A stretch of 64,000 nucleotides of DNA from Corynebacterium sp. ACRPH (GTDB taxonomy: Bacteria; Actinomycetota; Actinomycetes; Mycobacteriales; Mycobacteriaceae): contig NZ_JAKRND010000006.1 in the NCBI RefSeq assembly GCF_022347285.1, forward strand, positions 85,652 to 149,651, read 5' to 3'. Position 1 is the first letter of the stretch, and each line of letters begins with the position of its first letter. Both the position numbers and the translations under genes were made by a program. Under the pieces are notes generated by a model that had not been told where the DNA came from, did not search any database, and saw nothing but the letters and a program-made list of their open reading frames with translations. Shown piece after piece: positions 44,822 through 54,453 of the stretch.

Positions 44822-45172
44822 ATGAAGAACATCCGCACTTCCGCTGACTCCGTCCGCCTCTCCCAGCGCATCGGCGCCGCTTTTCTGACCGGCGCGCTGG
44901 CCATCACCGGCCTGAGCGCTTGCTCCCTACTCGGCGGAAGAGAGGTCGCCCAGGAAGACGTGGAGAAGGGCATCTCCGATTCCCTGGAGGAGGAGGTTGG
45001 CCGCAAGCCAGAGCGTATTGAATGCCCCAGCGGCCTGAAGGCGGAAGAGGGCGCGAAGATTGAGTGCAAGCTGCACGATTCCGGTGAGACATACAGCGTA
45101 GACGTCACCGCAGACACTGTGGATGGGGACAACGTCCACTACAACGTCGAGGTCGCTGACCAGCCAGAATAG
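44822..45172 (+). CDS. DUF4333 lipoprotein
   Basis: 116 residues from the ATG at 44822. It has a signal peptide with lipobox LSAC (ALAITGLSACSLLG), then the DUF4333 domain with VEKGISDSLEEEVGRKPERIECP and AKIECKL; the two remaining Cys could form a disulfide. It is common in corynebacteria and mycobacteria; the function is unknown. Upstream, GTGCAG-CGTA-CTGCAC (44703-44718) is a perfect small palindrome. Confidence 0.82.
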   Translation: MKNIRTSADSVRLSQRIGAAFLTGALAITGLSACSLLGGREVAQEDVEKGISDSLEEEVGRKPERIECPSGLKAEEGAKIECKLHDSGETYSVDVTADTVDGDNVHYNVEVADQPE

Positions 45173-45180
45173 TCCCCTAA

Positions 45181-45240
45181 ACACGCCACACCCCGGCCTT
45201 ATGCGCTGACAACGAGCGCAGTGGAGGCCGGGGTGGCGTC
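45181..45240. terminator. Bidirectional terminator between the DUF4333 and aldehyde dehydrogenase genes
   Basis: ACGCCAC-CCCCGGCC pairs with GGCCGGGG-GTGGCGT around an inner hairpin TGCGCT/AGCGCA. It is shared by two convergent genes. The end merges into GGCGTCAATTAAAG, one of the recurring TGACGCC motifs. Confidence 0.75.
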
Positions 45241-45250
45241 AATTAAAGAA

Positions 45251-46771
45251 CTAGAACAGTCCCGAAGGCTCATCCGAGTAGGACCACAGCAGGTTCTTGG
45301 TCTGCTGGTAGTGCGCGAGCATCATCAAGTGGGTCTCACGGCCCAAACCGGACTTCTTGTAGCCCCCGAAAGCCGCGTGAGCTGGGTAATTGTGGTAGTT
45401 ATTCACCCACACGCGGCCCGATTGAATCGCGCGGCCAGCCTTGTATGCAGTGGTGCCGTTGCGGGACCATACGCCCGCTCCCAGACCGTACTCCGTGTCG
45501 TTGGCGATGCGCATGGCCTCGTCGAAGTCCTTAAAGGTAGTCACGGCCAGGACCGGGCCGAAGATCTCCTCCTGGAATAGGCGCATGTCGTTGGTGCCCT
45601 TAAAAATGGTGGGCTCGATGTAGAAACCGCCGCTGCGGCCCGAGATCTCGTTTACACCGCCACCGCACAGCACCTGCGCACCCTCCTCGGGGCCGGACTG
45701 CAGGTAGCCGGTGATCTTATCCATCTGCTCCTGGGATGCCTGCGCGCCCATCATGACGTCCGTGTCCAGTGGGTTTCCGACGTTGATGGACTTCACACGC
45801 TCGATGGCCAGGGCCAGGAAATCTTCGGCGATATCCTCCTGCACCAGGGCTCGGGACGGGCAGGTGCAGATCTCACCCTGGTTCAGCGCGAACATGGCCA
45901 GGCCCTCAACGCACTTTTCCCGGAACTTGTCGTTCTGGTCCATGATGTCGCTGAAGAACACCGACGGGGACTTGCCGCCGAGCTCCAGGGTGACGGGGAT
46001 GAGCTTCTCCGCGACCGCCTTGTTAATGATCTTGCCGACTTCCGTGGAGCCAGTGAACGCGATCTTGTCGATACGGTCAGAGGCGGTGAGCGCGGTGCCC
46101 GCCTCTGTACCCAGGCCGTTGACAATGTTCAGCACGCCTTCCGGAACGATGTCCTGGATGAGTTCTGCGAATAGCAGGATGCTGGCCGGGGTTTGCTCGG
46201 CGGGCTTCAGCACGATGGCGTTACCAGCGGCCATGGCGGGGGCTAGCTTCCACGCAGCCATCAGCAGCGGGAAGTTCCAGGGGATGATCTGCCCGACCAC
46301 GCCAAGTGGCTCGTTGAAGTGGTAGGCGATGAGGTCTTCGCTGATCTGGGAGGTGCGGTCCTCCTGGGCGCGGAGAGCACCTGCGTAGTAGCGGAAGTGG
46401 TCGACCGCGAGCGGGAGGTCGGCGGCGAGGGTTTCACGCACCGCCTTGCCGTTATCCCAAGTCTCAGCGACGGCCATCATCTCTAGGTTCTCTTCCAGGC
46501 GGTCGGCGATCTTCAATAGGACGGCGGCGCGATCCTGTACGGAAGTCTTACCCCAGCCGGGTTGAGCCTTCTCTGCCGCGTCGATTGCCTTCTCAATGTC
46601 CGCTTCCTTCGAGCGCGGAACCTGGCAGAACACCTCGCCGTTGATGGGCGAAACGTTGTCCATGTACTCGCCATCGACAGGCGGCACCCACTGGCCACCG
46701 ATGAAATTATCGTAGCGCTCCTTGAAATTGACGAGGCTACCTTCAGTACCAGGATCAGCGTAGACGGTCAT
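45251..46771 (-). CDS. Aldehyde dehydrogenase (acetaldehyde dehydrogenase-like)
   Basis: 506 residues of the NAD-dependent ALDH superfamily. Motifs: [26 protein letters not shown], catalytic Glu in LELGGKSP and catalytic Cys in [11 protein letters not shown], with [11 protein letters not shown]. The GEICTCPSR form and the C-terminus ([18 protein letters not shown]) match the acetaldehyde-oxidising ExaC/Ald group used for growth on ethanol. A GlxR-like operator lies about 75 bp upstream, as would fit carbon-source control. Confidence 0.9.
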   Translation of the reverse strand: MTVYADPGTEGSLVNFKERYDNFIGGQWVPPVDGEYMDNVSPINGEVFCQVPRSKEADIEKAIDAAEKAQPGWGKTSVQDRAAVLLKIADRLEENLEMMAVAETWDNGKAVRETLAADLPLAVDHFRYYAGALRAQEDRTSQISEDLIAYHFNEPLGVVGQIIPWNFPLLMAAWKLAPAMAAGNAIVLKPAEQTPASILLFAELIQDIVPEGVLNIVNGLGTEAGTALTASDRIDKIAFTGSTEVGKIINKAVAEKLIPVTLELGGKSPSVFFSDIMDQNDKFREKCVEGLAMFALNQGEICTCPSRALVQEDIAEDFLALAIERVKSINVGNPLDTDVMMGAQASQEQMDKITGYLQSGPEEGAQVLCGGGVNEISGRSGGFYIEPTIFKGTNDMRLFQEEIFGPVLAVTTFKDFDEAMRIANDTEYGLGAGVWSRNGTTAYKAGRAIQSGRVWVNNYHNYPAHAAFGGYKKSGLGRETHLMMLAHYQQTKNLLWSYSDEPSGLF

Positions 46772-46845
46772 GTGAGTACTCCTTTGAGTCGAGGTCGGGT
46801 GTGCACAAGGGTGGCCACGCTAGGCGCACCACCCCCAGTCACCAT

Positions 46846-46861
46846 GTGGTGCACCTCACAC
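46846..46861. promoter_or_regulatory. GlxR-like operator upstream of the aldehyde dehydrogenase gene
   Basis: TGTGG-TGCACC-TCACA differs in one base from the GlxR consensus TGTGA-N6-TCACA. It is 75-90 bp before the start codon. Confidence 0.55.
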
Positions 46862-46930
46862 TCTAGTTTTCTGAGCAAACATTGTCACCCTCCGTGCCGT
46901 CACCCCCACGCCCTAGCGCCCACTCAAAGC

Positions 46931-46964
46931 AGACCAAAACGCCCCACCCGGAACAGGTGGGGCG
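46931..46964. terminator. clpB terminator
   Basis: AAAACGCCCCACC and GGTGGGGCGTTT form a perfect hairpin with a seven-base loop, with A and T runs on both sides, so it could work in both directions. It follows the clpB stop by about 45 bp. Confidence 0.8.
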
Positions 46965-47009
46965 TTTATGCCGCTCAGAGAAGCTTTTAACCGTCAGAGC
47001 CGTCAGACA

Positions 47010-49631
47010 TTAGTCCTCATCTTCAACGGCGCCCAGGGAGGTGATGACCAGCCCCGGAGCATCAACCACGCCAGCACTGTCAGCGCCAGCACCAGCACTG
47101 CCACTGCGGTCAATGTCCACGCGCACCGTGTCGCCATCGCGCACCTCGCCAGCCAGCAGCTTCTTGGCCAGCTGGTCGCCGATCGCCTTCTGGATCAGTC
47201 GGCGTAGCGGCCGGGCGCCGTAGGCAGGATCGTAGCCGTGCTCGGCCAGCCACGACTGGGCGTCATCAGTAACATCCAGGATCAAACGACGGGCCGCAAG
47301 GCGCTCCGCCAAATCGCCAACCTGGATAGACACGATGGACTTCAGCTGCTCGGCAGACAGCGGGTCGAAGATCAGCACGTCGTCCAGTCGGTTGATGAAC
47401 TCCGGCTTGAAGGCGCGCTTCACCGCCTCCATGACCTCCTCGTCCGTGCCGCCGGCACCGAGGTTAGAGGTCAGGATCAGGATCGTGTTGCGGAAGTCCA
47501 CGGTCCGGCCCTGGCCATCGGTCAGGCGACCCTCGTCCAGCACCTGCAGCAGCACGTCGAACACGTCCGGGTGAGCCTTCTCCACCTCGTCGAACAGCAC
47601 CACCGTGTACGGGCGGCGCCGGACAGCTTCGGTCAGCTGACCACCGGCGTCGTAACCGACGTATCCCGGAGGGGCACCGACCAGGCGGGCGACGGAGTGC
47701 TTCTCGCCGTACTCCGACATGTCGATGCGCACCATGGCGGTCTCGTCGTCGAAGAGGAAGTCGGCCAGAGCCTTCGCCAGCTCCGTCTTGCCCACGCCCG
47801 TCGGGCCTAGGAACAGGAAGGAACCAGTCGGGCGGTTCGGGTCCGCCACGCCGGCGCGCGCACGGCGCACCGCATCCGACACGGCATCGACTGCACGGTG
47901 CTGGCCAACCACGCGGCCGCCCAGCACGAGCTCCATGTTCAGCAGCTTCTCGGTCTCGCCCTGCAGCATCTTGCCCGCGGGCACGCCGGTCCAGGCGGAA
48001 ACCACGTCGGCGATAGTATCCGGCGTGACCTCCTCGGTCAGCATCATGCCTTCCTGCTGCTCGGCCACGGTCTCCTCAGCCTCGGCCAGCTTCTTCTCCA
48101 CGTCCGGGATGCGCCCGTAGCGCAGCTCGGCGACCTTGGCGAAGTCGCCCTCGCGCTCGGCGATCTCAGACTCGCGGCGCAGGTTATCCAGCTCTTCCTT
48201 CAGCTCGCGCAGGCTGTCGATGCTGCCCTTCTCGTTCTCCCAGCGGGCAGTCAGGCCGGCCAGCCTTTCCTTCTCGTCGGCCAGCTCGCTGCGCAGGCGC
48301 TCGAGACGATCCTTCGAGGCAGCGTCGGTCTCCTTCTCCAGCGCCATCTCCTCAATCTCGAGGCGGCGAACCACGCGCTCCACATTGTCGATCTCCTCGG
48401 GGCGCGAGTCGATCTCCATGCGCAGCCTAGAAGCAGCCTCGTCGACCAGGTCGATGGCCTTATCCGGCAGGAAGCGGCTGGTGATGTAACGATCCGACAG
48501 GGTCGCGGCCGCCACCAGCGCGGAGTCCTGGATACGCACGCCGTGGTGCACCTCGTAGCGCTCTTTCAGGCCACGCAGAATACCGATGGTGTCCTCCGTC
48601 GTCGGCTCGCCGACATAAACCTGCTGGAAGCGGCGCTCCAGCGCGGCATCCTTTTCGATGTACTTGCGGTATTCGTCCAGAGTGGTCGCGCCGACCAGTC
48701 GCAGTTCGCCACGAGCCAGCAGCGGCTTGATCATGTTTCCGGCGTCCATGGCGGAATCGCCGCCCGCACCGGCACCGACGATGGTGTGCAGCTCGTCGAT
48801 GAAGGTGATGACCTCGCCCTCGGCCTCCTTAATCTCGTCCAGCACAGCCTTCAGCCGCTCCTCGAATTCGCCGCGGTATTTCGCGCCGGCGACCATGGAG
48901 CCCAGGTCCAGGCTGATTAGCTTCTTGCCGCGCAGGGACTCGGGCACATCGCCAGCGACGATGCGGCGGGCCAGGCCTTCGACGATTGCGGTTTTACCGA
49001 CGCCAGGCTCGCCAATGAGCACAGGGTTGTTCTTCGTGCGACGGGAGAGCACCTGGACGACTCGCCGGATCTCCTGGTCACGTCCGATCACGGGGTCGAT
49101 CTTGCCTTCGCGGGCGCGTGCAGTCAGGTCGGTGGAGTACTTCTCCAGTGCCTGGAACTGGCCTTCCGGCTCCTCGGTGGTGACCTTCCGGTTGCCGCGA
49201 ACGGATTCGAAAGCACCGCGGATGGCCTCGAAGGTGGCACCTGCCTCGTGCATCACCTTGGCTGCGTCGGAGTTGCCCTTGGCAATACCGGCCAGCAGAA
49301 CCTCGGTGGAAACATAAGTATCGCCCAGCTGTTCTGCCAGCTCCTGGGCGGCGGTCAGTGCGTTCAGCGCGTCGCGGTTGAACTGCGGATTTGCCATCTC
49401 GCTACCGGTGGCCTGCGGGTATCCAGCGACCAGGTTCTTGGCCTTTGCCGCGATTGTCTGCGGCTCCACGCCTGCAGCCTGCAGCACGGGCAGGGCGATG
49501 GAATCTTCCTGCTCCAGCAGCGCAACGAGCAGGTGCGCCGGTCGGATGTCCGGGTTGCCCTTGGCGGAGGCATCCTGGAGTGCAGCCTGCATTGCAGACT
49601 GGGTCATTGTGGTGGGGTTGAAGCTCGTCAT
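47010..49631 (-). CDS. clpB: ATP-dependent disaggregase ClpB
   Basis: 873 residues. N-terminal Clp repeats, first AAA+ domain ([28 protein letters not shown]), the coiled-coil middle domain ([26 protein letters not shown] region), and the second AAA+ domain ([27 protein letters not shown]). The middle domain distinguishes it from ClpA/ClpC. It works with DnaK to dissolve protein aggregates after heat stress. The promoter region has two HAIR operators and a SigH-like promoter. Confidence 0.97.
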   Translation of the reverse strand: MTSFNPTTMTQSAMQAALQDASAKGNPDIRPAHLLVALLEQEDSIALPVLQAAGVEPQTIAAKAKNLVAGYPQATGSEMANPQFNRDALNALTAAQELAEQLGDTYVSTEVLLAGIAKGNSDAAKVMHEAGATFEAIRGAFESVRGNRKVTTEEPEGQFQALEKYSTDLTARAREGKIDPVIGRDQEIRRVVQVLSRRTKNNPVLIGEPGVGKTAIVEGLARRIVAGDVPESLRGKKLISLDLGSMVAGAKYRGEFEERLKAVLDEIKEAEGEVITFIDELHTIVGAGAGGDSAMDAGNMIKPLLARGELRLVGATTLDEYRKYIEKDAALERRFQQVYVGEPTTEDTIGILRGLKERYEVHHGVRIQDSALVAAATLSDRYITSRFLPDKAIDLVDEAASRLRMEIDSRPEEIDNVERVVRRLEIEEMALEKETDAASKDRLERLRSELADEKERLAGLTARWENEKGSIDSLRELKEELDNLRRESEIAEREGDFAKVAELRYGRIPDVEKKLAEAEETVAEQQEGMMLTEEVTPDTIADVVSAWTGVPAGKMLQGETEKLLNMELVLGGRVVGQHRAVDAVSDAVRRARAGVADPNRPTGSFLFLGPTGVGKTELAKALADFLFDDETAMVRIDMSEYGEKHSVARLVGAPPGYVGYDAGGQLTEAVRRRPYTVVLFDEVEKAHPDVFDVLLQVLDEGRLTDGQGRTVDFRNTILILTSNLGAGGTDEEVMEAVKRAFKPEFINRLDDVLIFDPLSAEQLKSIVSIQVGDLAERLAARRLILDVTDDAQSWLAEHGYDPAYGARPLRRLIQKAIGDQLAKKLLAGEVRDGDTVRVDIDRSGSAGAGADSAGVVDAPGLVITSLGAVEDED

Positions 49632-49688
49632 TTCTACATCTACCTCCTACGGCTTCATGCCGGTCGCGGTTGCACGCTCCCGACTTTA

Positions 49689-49739
49689 CTTGAGTACACC
49701 TGACTCAACCACCACAACCTTGAGTCTATTCCACTCAAT
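49689..49739 (-). promoter_or_regulatory. Two HAIR (HspR) operators overlapping a SigH-type clpB promoter
   Basis: HAIR consensus is CTTGAGT-N7-ACTCAAG. Two copies occur: 49719-49739 (CTTGAGT, 7 bp, ACTCAAT) and 49689-49709 (CTTGAGT, 7 bp, ACTCAAC), each with one mismatch. In the leftward direction GGAATA (49732-49727) and GTTGAG (49709-49704), 17 bp apart, match the heat- and oxidation-responsive SigH promoter. The -35 lies in one HAIR spacer and the -10 in the other HAIR. Confidence 0.8.
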
Positions 49740-49905
49740 TTACGTATATGAGTGTGATTTACCCCACAAGTTCACCCCCGATCTACTTTTCTCGACGAAA
49801 ACTATCGCCTTTCGCGCGCTTTGAAGGTTAGATGAAACTTATCCAAATCGGGAACAGATTACCTATATCCGTAACAAGTATCCGTAACGAGAGGGTGAAG
49901 GGACC

Positions 49906-51111
49906 ATGCTACGACTCCACAAAAAGAAAGCGCCCCCGCACCACAGCACGCCGCACCAAAGCACGCCGCGAAGCCGGCGCACCCGCCCCAGCCGCCGGGT
50001 CGCCTCCGCCGTCGCCGCAATCGCCATGACGGCCGCCCTACCCGGCGCGCTCACCGCCTGCTCCAGCTCCCCCGCTGAGCCTTACGCCCCCGGCAGCACC
50101 GCGGAGCTAAAGATGGCGGATAGCTACTCGCTCACCCACCCCGTCGGCACGGGCGGCACTCAGCCCTTCCTCGACCAGCTGGAAAAAGACTCTTCCGTGG
50201 ACGTCGAGTACTACGCCTCCGGGCAGATGGGCAAGCAGGCCGACATCCCCTCCGTCGTACGCAGTGGCGTGGTCGACATGGCGGTCATCTCCCCCTCCTA
50301 CGTCAGCTCCAGCTTCCCGCTCAGCAGCGTGGGCGACCTTCCGGGGTTCAGCTCTGATGCATGCGTGACCGCCTACGCACTTCGCGACCTGGTGAAGCCA
50401 GGGGGCGTCCTCTATGAAGAAGAGCTCGAGCCCATGAAATTCATGCCGCTCTGGACCGGCTCTATCCCAGGCTACGAGGCCATGACGGCCGGCCAGGATC
50501 CGTCGCATCCTAACAACTTCCAGGGCGCGGTGCTCCGCTCCACCGGCGGCGCCCTGGACCGCGTGATCGACGAGATCGGCGCCGCCGGCGTGAGCATGCC
50601 CATCGGCGACATGTACGAGGCAATGGCGCGCGGCACCGTCGAAGGCACGCTCGCCAGCCCGATCTCCATCACCCCCTACGGGCTGGAGGACGTGGTCCAC
50701 GCCAGCACCTATGGCGCCCAGCAGGGCAACTTCACCTTCTTCTACGGCATCAACCTGGATACCTGGAACCGACTGAACGACCAGCAAAAGAAGGCGCTGA
50801 CCGATGCGGCGGACAAGTCCCAGCAGTCCGTCTGCGAAGAACTCAACGCAGCGCGCGAAGACTCCGTGCAGAAGATGAAGGATGCCGGCGTGCGCTTCTA
50901 CGACGTCACCGACGGCGAAACGGCCAAGGAGTGGGAGAACATCTCCCAGCCCGTCCTGGACAAGTGGATCGAAGTCGCCGAATCCAAGGGGCACCCCGCC
51001 CAGCGGGTCGTGGACGACTTCGAGGACGCGCTGAAGCGCCATGCGGATCGCGCGGGTGCGGGCGTCACCGACCCGAAGACCCGAGCGGAAGCAAAGAAGG
51101 AGCAATCATGA
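49906..51111 (+). CDS. dctP: TRAP transporter substrate-binding lipoprotein (DctP family)
   Basis: 401 residues. The basic N-terminus, hydrophobic stretch and lipobox (ALPGALTACSSS) indicate a lipoprotein, as usual in Gram-positives. The DctP fold is seen in KMADSYSLTHPVGTGG, QMGKQADIPSVVRSGVVDMAVISP and GGALDRVIDEIGAAGVSMP, with the Arg that normally contacts the substrate carboxylate expected near LRSTGG. It overlaps dctQ by 4 bp (ATGA). Together with a nearby glutaryl-CoA dehydrogenase, a dicarboxylate such as glutarate is a possible ligand. Confidence 0.88.
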   Translation: MLRLHKKKAPPHHSTPHQSTPRSRRTRPSRRVASAVAAIAMTAALPGALTACSSSPAEPYAPGSTAELKMADSYSLTHPVGTGGTQPFLDQLEKDSSVDVEYYASGQMGKQADIPSVVRSGVVDMAVISPSYVSSSFPLSSVGDLPGFSSDACVTAYALRDLVKPGGVLYEEELEPMKFMPLWTGSIPGYEAMTAGQDPSHPNNFQGAVLRSTGGALDRVIDEIGAAGVSMPIGDMYEAMARGTVEGTLASPISITPYGLEDVVHASTYGAQQGNFTFFYGINLDTWNRLNDQQKKALTDAADKSQQSVCEELNAAREDSVQKMKDAGVRFYDVTDGETAKEWENISQPVLDKWIEVAESKGHPAQRVVDDFEDALKRHADRAGAGVTDPKTRAEAKKEQS

Positions 51112-51725
51112 CCAGCAGCAACTTTATCCGCGTCGGTCACCACGGCACCGCCGATCGCAGCACATACGGCTACCACACCGAGGACCACCCGGGCTTCGAC
51201 AAGATCCAAAACGCGGTCTCCGCAGTGTGCGCCTGGATCGCCGGCGTGGCCATCCTCGGGCTGGCGCTGGTCACTTTGGCCGAGATCGTAGCGCGCGAGT
51301 TCTTCGGCGCTCCCCTGGGCTGGAACATCTCCGTCACCTAGCGCTACCTGCTGCCGATCACCGCGTTCTTCGGGCTGGTCACCACGTACCGCACGGGCAC
51401 GCACATCGCCGTGGAATCGCTGTTCAGCAAGTTCGCGCCCAAAGTGCAGAAGACCATTCTGCTACTGATCCACCTGGCCGTTGTCATCTCCATGATCTTC
51501 GTCTTCATCGGCGGGTGGAACGAAACCTACATGGCGTTCTCCCTGGGCCACGCCACTCTGCCCGGCATGGCTGACCTGGCCACTCCCGACTGGACCTACC
51601 GCGTGATCGTGCCCATCGCCGCCGCCCTGTGCGCCTTCGTCGCCGCGCTGGACTTTGTGCGCGAACTGATCACCCCGTGGGATCGCCCATACACCGACTA
51701 CGACCCCGGCGAGGAAGAGGTTTAA
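51108..51725 (+). pseudogene. dctQ: TRAP transporter small membrane subunit (DctQ) with internal amber stop
   Basis: The frame from ATG 51108 to 51725 codes for a DctQ-like four-helix protein of about 205 codons, but codon 78 (51339-51341) is TAG. Before it stands GAPLGWNISVT, after it RYLLPITAFFGLVTTYRTG, exactly the usual continuity for DctQ, where a Glu or Gln would fit; a single change from CAG or GAG explains it. The downstream part could restart at the ATG at 51726 only for dctM, or internally at GTG/ATG codons. If real, the transporter is probably inactive. Read-through or a sequencing error are alternatives. Confidence 0.8.
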
Positions 51726-51728
51726 ACC

Positions 51729-53015
51729 ATGCTTGCGCTTACTATCGTTGTGCTGCTGGTCGTGCTGATCACCCTGCGCGTCCCCGTCAGCTTCGCCATC
51801 TTCGGCACGGCCACGATCGGCCTGATCGCCCTCGGCGGAGTCGAGCTGGCCATCGCCACCATGGAAACCTCACCGTTCGCGGCCGTGCGTTCCAACTCTT
51901 TGTCCGCCGTGCCGCTGTTCATCCTGATGGCGCAGCTGTTGCTGATGTCTGGTCTTTTGGATTCTGTTTTTGACGCCGCCAAGGCGCTCGTCGGCCGCAT
52001 CCCCGGAGGCACCGCCATCGCCTCCATCGGCGCAGGCACCGCGTTCGCAGCTGTCTCGGGATCGTCCACCGCCGCTGCGGCCACGTTGGCGCAGACCTCC
52101 TCTACCCGCATGATCGAGGAGGGCTACCACAAGGGCACCGCCACCGGCCTGGTGGCAGTGGTCGGCACGCTGGCGGCGATGATCCCACCGTCGATCATCC
52201 TGGTTTTCTACGCGATCACCGCGGAGGCTCCCGTGGGCGACGTGTTGGTCACGGGCTTCTTCCCCGGCCTGGTTGTCGCTATGGGCCTGGTGCTGGTGAT
52301 GTACATCGGCTTCCTGAAGGACCGCTCCCGCGCCCCGCAGGGCGAGTCGGTTCCTTTCAAGGAAAAGGGAATGCAGCTGCTGAAGTCTTCCCCGCTGCTG
52401 CTGATTTTCCTGGCGGTGGTCGGATCCATCTTCACCGGCATCGCCACACCCACGGAGGCCGCCGCGCTGGGCGTACTGGCCGCGCTAATCCTGGTGATCG
52501 CGAAAGGCCGCTGGGATACCAAGAAGTTCGGCGAAACCGTGCTGGAGACGGTGAAGACCACCGGCATGATCTTCGCCATCATCATGTCCGCGCACGTGCT
52601 GGGGCACTTCCTCACCGAAACGCGCGTCACCCCGAAGCTGGTCAGCGCCATCGGCGAGTCTTCCCTGCACCCGCTGGTCGTCATGGTGCTGATCGGCGCG
52701 GTGTACCTGATCCTGGGCTTCTTCATGGACCAGATCGCCATCATCGCCCTGACCGTGCCAGTGACCCTGCCTATCGTCGAAGCGCTGGGTTACGATCCCG
52801 TCTGGTTCGGCATCTTCATCGTGCTGCTGGCGGAGACCGGAATGGTCACCCCGCCCATGGGCCTGAACGTATTCGTCGTCTCGAAGGCCGTACGTATCAA
52901 CCCCATGATCGTGTTCAAGGGAGCATTCCCCTATGTCGTGATCATGCTGGTTATCGCCCTGGCCTTCCTGCTGTGGCCCCAGCTGGTGTTGTGGGTGCCG
53001 GAGTTAGCCGCTTAA
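51729..53015 (+). CDS. dctM: TRAP transporter large membrane subunit (DctM)
   Basis: 428 residues with about eleven or twelve helices. Typical DctM motifs are VPLFILMAQLLLMSG, GSSTAAAATLAQTSS, MIPPSIILVFYA and GMVTPPMGLNVFVV. It is the sodium-coupled transport channel of the TRAP system. It is intact, unlike dctQ just upstream. Its stop codon is the first base triplet of a 112-bp repeat of the iclR 3' end. Confidence 0.93.
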   Translation: MLALTIVVLLVVLITLRVPVSFAIFGTATIGLIALGGVELAIATMETSPFAAVRSNSLSAVPLFILMAQLLLMSGLLDSVFDAAKALVGRIPGGTAIASIGAGTAFAAVSGSSTAAAATLAQTSSTRMIEEGYHKGTATGLVAVVGTLAAMIPPSIILVFYAITAEAPVGDVLVTGFFPGLVVAMGLVLVMYIGFLKDRSRAPQGESVPFKEKGMQLLKSSPLLLIFLAVVGSIFTGIATPTEAAALGVLAALILVIAKGRWDTKKFGETVLETVKTTGMIFAIIMSAHVLGHFLTETRVTPKLVSAIGESSLHPLVVMVLIGAVYLILGFFMDQIAIIALTVPVTLPIVEALGYDPVWFGIFIVLLAETGMVTPPMGLNVFVVSKAVRINPMIVFKGAFPYVVIMLVIALAFLLWPQLVLWVPELAA

Positions 53016-53153
53016 CGGTTCCAGCGGGCGCTGTGGTGTCTTAAAACCTCAATAATCCGATCCGCGTCGCGCGCGATCTGCTCGGTCGAGGCAATGACGG
53101 ACACCGAGGCCACCGCCACCTCCTAAAGAATCGCCCACTCCGCCGATGTCTCG
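53013..53153 (-). pseudogene. Remnant copy of the iclR 3' end
   Basis: 53013-53124 matches 54455-54566, the end of the intact iclR gene, with only three differences in 112 bp. It then jumps: 53130-53153 matches 54743-54766 with three differences, so about 175 bp are missing in between. It therefore is a decayed second iclR end, on the left side of the two-gene cassette. Confidence 0.85.
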
Positions 53154-53268
53154 CATACAATAGTCGCACATAAGCATTAGCCCACATCGGCACAGAGCTT
53201 GTGATCACGTTCGCCATCGGTGCCGAGCGATTTCTCAGCCCAGTCGCCCCATCCCGCGAGGATTACAA

Positions 53269-53793
53269 ATGAAGAAAACAATAGCCTGCTTGTTAAGCTT
53301 TCTATGCACCATGACGATATTCCCCCCTTCTGCACAGGCCAAAGCATCTGAAGCCAGCATCATTACGCCGTCTGCAGCAGATGTCAGTAGCTCCACAGAG
53401 CAAAAGCAAGTCACCACATACGGCATTTTTCCCAAGCCTTTCAGATTCGAATCTCGTTCCGATTGGCCTCACATCTCTTCCTCTCGAGGCGCCAGAGCAG
53501 CTAGCGTCCATGGATGGTGGAACCAGATTTCCGGCCCAGCGAGAACTGCCACCGTCCGCATCGAACTATGGGCAAAAGGCCCCCGTGATCGTTGGTTCCG
53601 AAAAGTAGGAGTCGGCACCAAACACGCAATTCCCGGAGGAGGCGGTCGAGGAAACAGAGCCACTGCGCGCGCTGTATGCAAGAATCACGACCGAACAATT
53701 TTCCGGGGCGATGTAGACGTGGACATCAATAACTATCCTGATCCCCCGGGAATTCGCCGTGGATACGAAGTGCCACTACCTTGCGGAGTGTGA
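53269..53793 (+). CDS. Small secreted protein of unknown function (cassette gene 1)
   Basis: 174 residues. A clear signal peptide (MKKTIACLLSFLCTMTIFPP, cleavage after AQA) is followed by a mature part with WWNQISGPARTATVRIELWA, then GGGGRGNRATARAVC and FRGDVDVDINNYPDP, ending in VPLPCGV. The two mature Cys residues probably pair. I recall secreted actinobacterial proteins of this type (WW ... GGG.GNR.TAR..C ... VDVDI) without known function. GAGG precedes the ATG. Base composition is visibly lower in GC than the surroundings. The next gene overlaps or abuts the stop, so both form a unit. Confidence 0.75.
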   Translation: MKKTIACLLSFLCTMTIFPPSAQAKASEASIITPSAADVSSSTEQKQVTTYGIFPKPFRFESRSDWPHISSSRGARAASVHGWWNQISGPARTATVRIELWAKGPRDRWFRKVGVGTKHAIPGGGGRGNRATARAVCKNHDRTIFRGDVDVDINNYPDPPGIRRGYEVPLPCGV

Positions 53794-53798
53794 TCCAT

Positions 53799-54449
53799 AT
53801 GTACAAAGATCGCTACATTATCCTGCAAGCATCCACCTTCACCGAAGAGAAAGTGGATCCCGACCTCTTTTTCGACCGTTTTCGCTGGGCCGAATTATCC
53901 CTGGGTTTTTCCTACACCGGCGATTCCGACGGAAAGGTAATCCCTCTTAGCCTTTGGGAAATTAATGATGCTACCCACGACACTATTGAAGATCTGCAGA
54001 CTATTCGCGCACACTTAACCGTGCGATCGAAAGAGGATCGCTTCCCTCTTCGCCCGTTATTTGCCGTGTGGGACTCCGCATTGCCAAGTTCCGCGCTCTC
54101 AGCTCTCCACTCCATCAGTATGAGCGCGATTTCCGACTTCGGCATACCTTCAGTTTCCGATATCGAAGCTATCTCCGCTTGCGAGCGAAGCGTCAACGCA
54201 TATGAACAGGACGAACCTTGGGCCAGCTCCGTCAAATCGCTCGAACAGACCATCTCTCGTCACCACATGAAGCAACGAGGGAAGATCACCGCATTCTCCG
54301 GTGGAAAAGAGGTTTCCAAGGAGGTGTACTACGCGGAAAGCTTTCGCCCCGCACTAATCTCCAGCGCCTTTGAAACCATCTTGCACGCCCTCCCCCAGGG
54401 AGAGGACTGGCGAATCACCGCCACTTCTTCAACGACGAACTCAGCTTAA
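53799..54449 (+). CDS. Unknown cytoplasmic protein (cassette gene 2)
   Basis: 216 residues from ATG 53799, with GCGGAG ten bases upstream; a GTG at 53790 overlapping the previous stop is also possible. There is no signal peptide, membrane helix or recognised domain. It begins MYKDRYIILQASTFTEEKVD, is rich in Ser and acidic residues, and reads like a small soluble alpha/beta protein. Codon use is poorer in GC than the neighbours. Given its tight coupling to a secreted protein gene, an immunity or accessory role is possible but unproven. Confidence 0.65.
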   Translation: MYKDRYIILQASTFTEEKVDPDLFFDRFRWAELSLGFSYTGDSDGKVIPLSLWEINDATHDTIEDLQTIRAHLTVRSKEDRFPLRPLFAVWDSALPSSALSALHSISMSAISDFGIPSVSDIEAISACERSVNAYEQDEPWASSVKSLEQTISRHHMKQRGKITAFSGGKEVSKEVYYAESFRPALISSAFETILHALPQGEDWRITATSSTTNSA

Positions 54450-54453
54450 GCTG

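Noticed and set aside
53130..53268. Terminal repeats or att sites of a mobile element around the cassette
   Set aside because: Apart from the iclR duplication no inverted repeats, integrase or transposase were seen.
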